A stretch of DNA of 13,633 bases from the NCBI GenBank assembly GCA_903904635.1, contig CAIVDH010000074.1, forward strand, positions 1 through 13,633, given 5' to 3'. The notes under the pieces were generated by a model. That model made no database searches and was not told the DNA's origin. It saw nothing but the letters and a program-made list of their open reading frames with translations. The position numbers and the translations under genes were made by a program. Within the stretch, counting starts at the first letter, position 1, and every line of letters starts with the position of its first letter. Below are positions 7,627-13,633 of this stretch, one piece after another. Origin of the DNA: an uncultured Burkholderiales bacterium. Its GTDB lineage: Bacteria > Pseudomonadota > Gammaproteobacteria > Burkholderiales > Burkholderiaceae_D.

Positions 7627-7641
7627 TAGTGCGAGAATTTC

Positions 7642-8817
7642 ATGAACTCACGTTATAAAGCTTCCGGCATTTTTATTTCTGCGCTGCTGTTGTCACTACT
7701 TGCTGCTTGCGGCGATAAAAAATCCGGTGCGCAGCCCGCAGGTGGCGGCGCCCCCCCTCCTGCTTCAGTTGCTGTGCTGACGATAGAGCCGGAGCAGCTG
7801 CCGATGGTGACTGAATTACCTGGTCGGCTGGAAGCCACACGTATCGCCGAGGTGCGCGCAAGGGTTGCTGGCATCGTGCAAAAACGAGTATTTAATGAAG
7901 GCAGTGAAGTCAGTGCAGGACAAGTGCTCTATCGCATAGATCCGGCGCCATTTCAGGCGGCATATAACAGTTCCGAAGCATTGCTGGCACGTGCAGAAGC
8001 CAATCTCAGCCTGGCCAACACTAAGCTCAATCGCTATCGCGGACTCGTTGAAAGTAATGCCATTAGCAAGCAAGAGTTTGATGATTTGCAAAGCGCGCAA
8101 AAACTCGCCTCTGCTGATGTCACTTCTGCGCGTGCTGCACTCGATGTCGCACGCTTGAATTTGTCCTACGCGACCGTTACCGCACCCATCTCGGGTCGGA
8201 TAGGTCGCGCGCTGGTCACCGAGGGCGCATTGGTTGGTCAGGGTGATGCCACCAATCTGGCTTTAATTCAACAGCTCAATCCCATGTTTGTGACCCTCAC
8301 ACAATCGAGCGTAGAAATGCGACGTCTGCAGCAAACCATCGCGCAATCGAATAACAGTAAAGTCAAAGCCAAGCTGACGTTGATACTAGAAGATGGCACG
8401 CCCTACGATCAGCAAGGGCAACTACTGTTTTCAGATGTGACAGTGGACCCCAGCTCAGGCTCAGTGAGTTTGCGCGCGCAATTTCCCAACGCCAGAAATA
8501 CACTTTTGCCTGGCACCTACGTGCGCGTCCGCTTGGAGCAAGGCGTACGTCCGGGCACCATCACGGTACCGCAACAGGCCGTCATGCGCACACCCGATGG
8601 TTCAATTGTGATGACAGTAAATGCAGAAGGTAAAGTGGCGCCTCGCCCAGTAAAAACTGACGGCGCATATGGCACCAACTGGATAGTGAGTCAGGGCTTG
8701 AAACAAGGTGACGTCATCATCGTGGAAGGTCTGCAAAAAGCCAAACCGGGCGCGACCGTCAAGGCCTCTCCATGGCAGCGTCCTGATCCTGCTGGCGCGG
8801 CACAACTGAAAAACTAA
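7642..8817 (+). CDS. acrA: RND efflux pump periplasmic adaptor lipoprotein (AcrA/MexA-like)
   Basis: Adaptor subunit of 391 residues. A lipoprotein signal peptide ends in the lipobox LAAC with Cys23 as the acylation site. The +2 residue is Gly, as in MexA, rather than Asp as in AcrA. A flexible Gly/Pro-rich linker (31-40) follows. Next come the first lipoyl half with RARVAGIVQKRVFNEGSEV (72-90) and VLYRIDPAPFQAA, a helical hairpin (about 101-170), the second lipoyl half with TVTAPISGRIGRALVTEGALV (about 178-198), and the beta-barrel and membrane-proximal domains ending in GLKQGDVIIVEGLQKAKPGA. These are close matches to the AcrA/MexA/MtrC group. The start codon follows only a weak GAG Shine-Dalgarno (7633-7635). 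The permease gene begins 12 bases after the stop. It belongs to a three-gene pump operon; the symbol is by similarity and does not imply substrate range. Confidence 0.95.
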   Translation: MNSRYKASGIFISALLLSLLAACGDKKSGAQPAGGGAPPPASVAVLTIEPEQLPMVTELPGRLEATRIAEVRARVAGIVQKRVFNEGSEVSAGQVLYRIDPAPFQAAYNSSEALLARAEANLSLANTKLNRYRGLVESNAISKQEFDDLQSAQKLASADVTSARAALDVARLNLSYATVTAPISGRIGRALVTEGALVGQGDATNLALIQQLNPMFVTLTQSSVEMRRLQQTIAQSNNSKVKAKLTLILEDGTPYDQQGQLLFSDVTVDPSSGSVSLRAQFPNARNTLLPGTYVRVRLEQGVRPGTITVPQQAVMRTPDGSIVMTVNAEGKVAPRPVKTDGAYGTNWIVSQGLKQGDVIIVEGLQKAKPGATVKASPWQRPDPAGAAQLKN

Positions 8818-8829
8818 GGACATACTGCC

Positions 8830-11800
8830 ATGGCAAAGTTTTTCATAGATCGCCCCATATTTGCATGGGTGATCGCCTTATTCATACTACTCGCTGGTGT
8901 ATTGTCGATTCCGAATCTGCCGATATCGCAATATCCGCAGATTGCACCTCCAACCATTATTGTCACCTCCATCTATCCGGGCGCGTCTGCACAGACGGTG
9001 GACGAAAGCGTCACCAGTCTGATTGAGCAGGAAATGAACGGCGTAGAAAATATGCTCTACGTTGAATCGCAAAGTCAGTCGGATGGTCAGTCGCAGGTTT
9101 CTGTGTCATTCAAAACCGGCACCAATCCTGAGCTGGCTGCAGTCGATGTACAAAATCGTCTCAAGCGTATCGAAGCCCGTTTGCCGCAAGCAGTGGTGCA
9201 GCAAGGCGTGACGGTCACGCGGGCACGTAGCAATCTGCTGCTGTTTGCCAATCTGATTTCTACTGACGGCACGCATAGCCCGGTTGCCCTAGGTGACTAT
9301 CTGGCCCGCAATGTCATTAACGAACTCAAGCGCGTCCCTGGTGTGGGCGTGGCACAGCTGTTCGGCACCGAGCGCGCCATGCGTATCTGGGTCGACCCTG
9401 ACAAGCTAATGAGCTATAAGCTCACGCCCTCCGACGTTGCCGCTGCAGTGCGTGCACAAAACGCCCAATTTTCAGCCGGCATACTGGGTGACTTACCCGC
9501 CCCAGGCTCTCAACGCATCGCTACCTCCATCATCGTCACCGGGCAGCTCGCAACGGTAGAAGAATTTGGCAATATCGTATTGCGTGCCAATGCAAACGGC
9601 TCAACAGTTCGCATACGCGACATCGGCAGTGTGGAAATCGCCGGCCAGTCATACGGCTTTGCCGCACGCCTGAACGGTAAACCCATTGCAGCGGTAGGCG
9701 TACAACTCACACCAACAGCAAACGCACTGGAAACAGCCACGCTGGTGCGTAAAAAAATGGAAGAGCTTTCCAAATTTTTCCCGCCGGGTATGAGCTACGT
9801 CATTCCCTACGATACTTCGCTGTTCGTAAAAATCTCTATTGAAGAAGTCATCAAGACCCTGCTTGAGGCAGTGATACTAGTGTTTCTGGTCATGCTGCTG
9901 TTTTTGCAAAACATACGCTACACCTTGATTCCTGCCATCGTGGTGCCAATCTCGCTGATGGGCACTTTCGCGACCATGGCCGCGTTTGGTTACTCGATTA
10001 ATGTGCTGACCATGTTTGGCATGGTGCTGGCAATTGGTATTCTGGTTGATGATGCAATCGTGGTCGTGGAAAACGTTGAACGCATCATGAGTGAAGAGGG
10101 GCTGTCGCCACGCGATGCGACCATCAAAGCCATGAAGCAGATCACCGGCGCCATCGTAGGCATTACGGCGGTACTGATTGCCGTATTCATACCCATGGCA
10201 TTTTTCAGCGGCTCAGTAGGTGCGATTTATCGTCAATTCTCGCTCTCTATGGTTTCTGCAATGGTCTTCTCGGCCATCATGGCTTTAACTTTGACGCCAG
10301 CACTGTGCGCAACGATATTGAAACCGATTGATCCGAATCATCATGAGCGCAAGGGTTTCTTTGGTTTATTCAACCGATTCTTCAAAAGTACGGCGACGAA
10401 TTATCAGAGCGGCGTAGCAAATATGCTGAAAAAAACTGGCCGCTACATGGCGCTGTATGGCGTCATCATTGCCTGCGTAGTGTGGATGGCTATGCGCATG
10501 CCGACTGCGTTCCTGCCGGCTGAAGATCAGGGCTATCTGCTCTCCAACGTACAACTGCCACCGGGCGCGAGTGCCGGTCGCACATTGACCGTGATGGAAC
10601 AAGCAGAGCAATACTTCCTCAAGCAACCTGGCGTAGCCGGTGTCGTGTCTGTAACTGGTTATAGTTTTTCGGGTAACGGCCAAAATGGTGGTCTGTTGTT
10701 TGTGCCCTTGAAAGACTGGAACGAACGCAAGACGCCTGAGCTGGGTTCAGTCGATATGGCAACCAAGGCGCTGCGGCTGATGGGCATCATCAAGGATGCG
10801 ATTGTGTTTACCGTCAATCCGCCAGCGATCCGTGAACTTGGTAATGCCACTGGTTTTTCGCTGCGGCTGCAAGACCGAACCGGACAAGGTCATGATGCCT
10901 TGTTAGCTGCGCGTAATCAGCTGCTGGGCATGCTCTCAAAAAGCACCATCATCAAGAGCGCGCGCCCTGAAGGCATGGAAGATTCACCACAACTGAAGCT
11001 GGAAATCGATCGTGATAAAGCCAACGCATTAGGGGTTTCACTGACTGAAATTAATTCGACACTGGCTGCCACTTTCGGCTCCACCTATGTCAATGATTTT
11101 CCAAATCTGGGTCGCCAGCAGCGCGTCATCGTGCAGGCAGAACCGAACAAACGCTTGATACCTGAAGATCTGGACAGATTATTTGCCCGCAGCGCACAAG
11201 GCAATATGGTGCCTTTCTCAGCTTTTACCCGCAGCCGCTGGGTAAACGGCCCGGTTCAACTCGTGCGTTTCAATGGCTATCCTGCGATGAAGCTGCAAGG
11301 TGACGCTGCACCTGGTTTTTCTTCAGGTGACGCGTTAGCAGAAATCGAAAAGCTGGTAGGTCAGCTGCCACCCGGCTTTGGCTATGAATGGGCAGGCCAG
11401 TCTTTTGAAGAAAAAGCTGCAGGCTCAGCCGCAGTTGCACTGTTTGCGCTATCACTGCTCGCGGTTTTCCTGGTACTGGCAGCGCTCTATGAAAGCACCA
11501 CGATACCGGTGGCAGTATTGCTGGTCGTGCCACTAGGCGTATTGGGCGCATTGGCATTCACCATCTGGCGCGATATGCCGAACGATGTCTACTTCAAGGT
11601 CGGACTGATCGCCATCATCGGCCTCTCAGCCAAGAACGCGATTCTGATCATTGAGTTTGCAAAAGATTTGCAGGCGCAGGGCATGGATCTGGTTGATGCC
11701 ACACTGGCTGCAGTCAAGCTGCGCTTTCGGCCCATCATCATGACTTCGCTGGCATTTATTTTAGGCGTGCTGCCACTGGTTATTGCTACTGGCGCAGGCT

Positions 11801-11976
11801 CGGCCAGTCAGCGCGCAATTGGTACGGGTGTCATGGGCGGCATGATTGCGGCAACCGTACTGGCGGTATTTTTTGTGCCAGTATTTTTTGTTGTTATACG
11901 CCGCATATTTAAAGGCAGTGAACGCCAGCGCAAACTTTACGCTGCACACTTGGAACAAAGTGAGACCAAAGAATGA
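8830..11976 (+). CDS. acrB: RND multidrug efflux permease (AcrB/MexB-like, second pump)
   Basis: Proton-driven inner-membrane drug exporter of 1048 residues, the size of AcrB (1049). It opens MAKFFIDRPIFAWVIALFI, the classic HAE1 start, with TM1 at about 10-28. TM2-6 lie from about residue 340, TM7 near 537-555 and TM8 near 868-890, with two large porter loops between. The proton relay is intact: D407 and D408 in GILVDDAIVVVENVERIM, and K935 in GLSAKNAILIIEFAKD. The AcrB-like gate-loop region FSGNGQNGGLLFVPLKDW and the motif PAIRELGNATGFSLRLQD are also present. This pattern is that of broad-range pumps for hydrophobic and amphiphilic compounds, though actual substrates cannot be read from sequence. 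A good Shine-Dalgarno (AAGGA, 8816-8820) overlaps the adaptor's stop codon. The last 4 bases overlap the start of the outer-membrane factor (ATGA), implying translational coupling. Confidence 0.97.
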   Translation: MAKFFIDRPIFAWVIALFILLAGVLSIPNLPISQYPQIAPPTIIVTSIYPGASAQTVDESVTSLIEQEMNGVENMLYVESQSQSDGQSQVSVSFKTGTNPELAAVDVQNRLKRIEARLPQAVVQQGVTVTRARSNLLLFANLISTDGTHSPVALGDYLARNVINELKRVPGVGVAQLFGTERAMRIWVDPDKLMSYKLTPSDVAAAVRAQNAQFSAGILGDLPAPGSQRIATSIIVTGQLATVEEFGNIVLRANANGSTVRIRDIGSVEIAGQSYGFAARLNGKPIAAVGVQLTPTANALETATLVRKKMEELSKFFPPGMSYVIPYDTSLFVKISIEEVIKTLLEAVILVFLVMLLFLQNIRYTLIPAIVVPISLMGTFATMAAFGYSINVLTMFGMVLAIGILVDDAIVVVENVERIMSEEGLSPRDATIKAMKQITGAIVGITAVLIAVFIPMAFFSGSVGAIYRQFSLSMVSAMVFSAIMALTLTPALCATILKPIDPNHHERKGFFGLFNRFFKSTATNYQSGVANMLKKTGRYMALYGVIIACVVWMAMRMPTAFLPAEDQGYLLSNVQLPPGASAGRTLTVMEQAEQYFLKQPGVAGVVSVTGYSFSGNGQNGGLLFVPLKDWNERKTPELGSVDMATKALRLMGIIKDAIVFTVNPPAIRELGNATGFSLRLQDRTGQGHDALLAARNQLLGMLSKSTIIKSARPEGMEDSPQLKLEIDRDKANALGVSLTEINSTLAATFGSTYVNDFPNLGRQQRVIVQAEPNKRLIPEDLDRLFARSAQGNMVPFSAFTRSRWVNGPVQLVRFNGYPAMKLQGDAAPGFSSGDALAEIEKLVGQLPPGFGYEWAGQSFEEKAAGSAAVALFALSLLAVFLVLAALYESTTIPVAVLLVVPLGVLGALAFTIWRDMPNDVYFKVGLIAIIGLSAKNAILIIEFAKDLQAQGMDLVDATLAAVKLRFRPIIMTSLAFILGVLPLVIATGAGSASQRAIGTGVMGGMIAATVLAVFFVPVFFVVIRRIFKGSERQRKLYAAHLEQSETKE

Positions 11977-13379
11977 AATCAAATAAAAAAAATGCACTGA
12001 TATTTGCTCTGCCAGTAGCGGCAGCCTTAATGGCAGGATGTCAGTTTGTACCTGATTATTTCAAACCTTCCGCGCCTATTCCAGAAGCTTTTCCGGTTAC
12101 AAATGAAAATGGCGCCAAAGCGGCATCCGATATAGGCTGGCGTGAATTTTTCAAAAATCCTGAGCTGCAAGAAGTCATTGCAGCTGCTCTTGCCAATAAC
12201 CGGGATTTAAAAACCGCTGCGTTACAAATTGCAGAAGCACGCGCAATGTACGATATTCAGGAAGCTGACAAACTGCCTTCCATTAATGCGATTAGCGGTG
12301 TGACGCGATCGAGGCAACTGCTGGCAAGTTCTACACCGACAAATAGAACGGTGTATCAGGTGGGCGCTGCCATGACCGCCTTCGAACTTGATTTGTATGG
12401 TCGCATTAAAAATCTCTCTGCAGCTGCACTGGCTCAGTTTTTCGCCACCGAAGAAGCACATCATGCGGTGCAAATTCTGCTGGTCGGTGAAGTTGCCAAG
12501 GCATGGCTAAATGAGCGTGCATTATCTGAGCAGGTGCAACTGGCAACCCGCACACTAAAAGGTCGTGAAGAGTCATATGCAATAGTCAAAAAACGTTTTG
12601 ATGCTGGCATCACCAACGCACTGGAATTACGTCAAAGCGAGTCGCTGGTGCAGTCCGCGCATGTTTCGCTGTTGAGCTTGAAAAGGCTACAGTCGCAAAG
12701 TGTGAATGCACTGGCGCTATTGGTTGGTAACAATGTCAAGATGCCTGCTGCAACTACCACACTCTCATCGAGCAACATCACCGCCGAAATAGGCGCGGGA
12801 TTACCATCAGAATTGATTGCGCATCGCCCTGACATTCGCGCCGCCGAACAGCGTCTACGCGCACTGCAGGCAAATATTGCCGCAGCGCGTGCTGCATTTT
12901 TCCCGCGTATTTCTCTGACTGCAGGCTTGGGTCTGGCCAGCACGGATATGTCGAATCTATTCTCCGGTAATGCCAATACCTGGAGTTTTGCGCCGCTGAT
13001 CTCGCTGCCAATTTTTGATGGCGGTCGCAATAAAGCGAGTTTAAATCTGGCGCAAGTGCGCAGCGAAATCGCCGTGACCAACTATGAAAAAACCATACAA
13101 ATTGCATTTCGTGAAGTAGCCGATGCATTGGCAGCGCGCGCCATGCTAAGCGAAGAAATCGCAGCCCAGCAAGCCGTACAAAAATCGCAATCTGAGAGAT
13201 TAGAATTAGCACAGGCTCGCTACAAAAATGGTATAGCCAATTATCTGGAAGTACTCGACGCGGAACGCGAGCTGTTTGCTGTTGAGCAGCAATTGCTCCA
13301 GGGGAGACTCTTGAAACTGACCAATGCGATTGATTTATATCGCTCGCTGGGTGGTGGCTTGAATGAAGTAAGTAAGTAA
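11973..13379 (+). CDS. oprM: RND pump outer-membrane factor lipoprotein (OprM/NodT family)
   Basis: Outer-membrane channel of the second pump, 468 residues. A lipoprotein signal peptide ends in the lipobox MAGC with Cys23, and the mature start QFVPDYFKPSAPIPEAFP is typical of OprM, CusC and AdeK relatives. Family marks include WREFFKNPELQEVI (about 56-69), LKTAALQIAEARA, SELIAHRPDIRAAEQRLRA near the middle, FFPRISLTAGLGL, and the C-terminal AIDLYRSLGGGL. It differs clearly from the non-acylated TolC at 6094, so the window encodes two outer-membrane channels of different subfamilies. Its ATG overlaps the permease stop codon in ATGA with only a weak Shine-Dalgarno, so it probably depends on translation of the permease. 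It is the last gene of the operon and is followed by a hairpin. The symbol is by similarity. Confidence 0.95.
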   Translation: MKSNKKNALIFALPVAAALMAGCQFVPDYFKPSAPIPEAFPVTNENGAKAASDIGWREFFKNPELQEVIAAALANNRDLKTAALQIAEARAMYDIQEADKLPSINAISGVTRSRQLLASSTPTNRTVYQVGAAMTAFELDLYGRIKNLSAAALAQFFATEEAHHAVQILLVGEVAKAWLNERALSEQVQLATRTLKGREESYAIVKKRFDAGITNALELRQSESLVQSAHVSLLSLKRLQSQSVNALALLVGNNVKMPAATTTLSSSNITAEIGAGLPSELIAHRPDIRAAEQRLRALQANIAAARAAFFPRISLTAGLGLASTDMSNLFSGNANTWSFAPLISLPIFDGGRNKASLNLAQVRSEIAVTNYEKTIQIAFREVADALAARAMLSEEIAAQQAVQKSQSERLELAQARYKNGIANYLEVLDAERELFAVEQQLLQGRLLKLTNAIDLYRSLGGGLNEVSK

Positions 13380-13397
13380 ATAATTAAGCTGAAATGC

Positions 13398-13422
13398 AAT
13401 AAGCGCTGTGGCGGCGCTTATT
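13398..13422. terminator. Perfect hairpin between the convergent pump operon and waaA
   Basis: AATAAGCGC (13398-13406) and GCGCTTATT (13414-13422) form a perfect 9-bp stem with a 7-base loop, 19 bases after the pump operon's stop codon. It lies 38 bases past the stop of the convergent gene. The + strand is followed by TTATTAAAATCTG rather than a clean T run, and the - strand lacks one as well. It is probably a shared bidirectional terminator of modest strength or a 3'-end processing hairpin. Confidence 0.6.
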
Positions 13423-13459
13423 AAAATCTGCTTATTCAATATATTTTTTCAGAGAATTT

Positions 13460-13633
13460 TCAAATAATTTTTTTAAGCGCCAGCATAATCTTTTCTGTGG
13501 CGCCACGATTTTTTGCAGAAAAATTAAGCGCCTGCTGAGACATCTCAGCACAGATCGCCTCTGAATGAATAATCCGCGTAGCCTCACCTAACATCTGCGC
13601 GGCATCCGCAACACGCAACGCAGCGCCTGCAGC
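13460..13633 (-). CDS. waaA: C-terminal end of a Kdo transferase-like protein (waaA), cut off by the window
   Basis: On the minus strand a frame open from the window edge encodes 57 residues before a TGA (complement of 13460-13462). It is too short to appear as a full ORF. The peptide AALRVADAAQMLGEATRII followed by AEMSQQALNFSAKNRGATEKIM resembles the extreme C-terminus of 3-deoxy-D-manno-octulosonic acid transferase: an alpha-helical tail with the NRGATEK-type ending (compare xxHxGATxR in relatives). WaaA adds Kdo to lipid A at the inner membrane. No catalytic residue is visible in this fragment. The call rests on the tail and on my recollection that waaA lies near pcm-rhodanese-tolC in Betaproteobacteria. 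Other GT-B glycosyltransferases remain possible. Confidence 0.65.
   Translation of the reverse strand, partial: AAGAALRVADAAQMLGEATRIIHSEAICAEMSQQALNFSAKNRGATEKIMLALKKII

Noticed and set aside
12632..13212. Two overlapping antisense open frames (149 and 144 codons) inside the outer-membrane factor gene
   Set aside because: Both are opposite a clearly coding OprM-family sequence, overlap each other, and show no domain or convincing start signal.
1..13633. CRISPR array, insertion sequence, prophage, toxin-antitoxin or defence system
   Set aside because: No spaced direct repeats, transposase, integrase, or terminal inverted repeats were seen. Coding sequence of known envelope-transport families fills nearly the whole window, and the longest gap is 243 bases.

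Overview
The window is a densely packed stretch of a Gram-negative chromosome. G+C looks close to one half by eye. The start-to-finish theme is export across the cell envelope. The order pcm-type methyltransferase, rhodanese, TolC, with waaA nearby, is one I associate with Betaproteobacteria, and the protein sequences would fit Burkholderiales (perhaps Oxalobacteraceae). That placement is an inference, not something the sequence proves.

Layout. (1) Bases 1-4993: a TetR-family repressor whose first codons lie outside the window, followed 4 bases later by a membrane-anchored RND adaptor and then by an RND permease of the HAE1 type. This looks like one self-regulated operon without its own outer-membrane channel. 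(2) Bases 5032-7398: a protein-L-isoaspartate methyltransferase-like gene, a single-domain rhodanese and a TolC-family outer-membrane channel, closely spaced and co-directional, followed by a hairpin that looks like a terminator. (3) Bases 7399-7641: the longest non-coding gap (243 bases). It holds a terminator-like hairpin, a probable promoter -10 box, two inverted repeats and a second terminator-like hairpin with a run of T just before the next start codon. (4) Bases 7642-13379: a complete tripartite pump operon of the AcrAB-OprM type: lipoprotein adaptor, RND permease and lipoprotein outer-membrane factor. The last two overlap by 4 bases. (5) Bases 13460-13633: the convergent 3' end of a gene resembling waaA (Kdo transferase), separated from the pump operon by a perfect 9-bp hairpin.

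How they work together: each RND permease uses the proton gradient to drive substrates into a duct made with its adaptor and an outer-membrane channel. The second pump brings its own channel. The first does not, and the TolC encoded 1.1 kb downstream is the natural candidate partner. Both permeases keep the paired aspartates and the lysine of the proton relay, so both look functional.

I see no mobile element, prophage, CRISPR array, tRNA or rRNA, and no clear sign of a new multi-gene system. The points most worth a second look are the structured leader in front of the acrA-like gene, the altered substrate loop of the methyltransferase-like protein, and the question of which channel serves the first pump.
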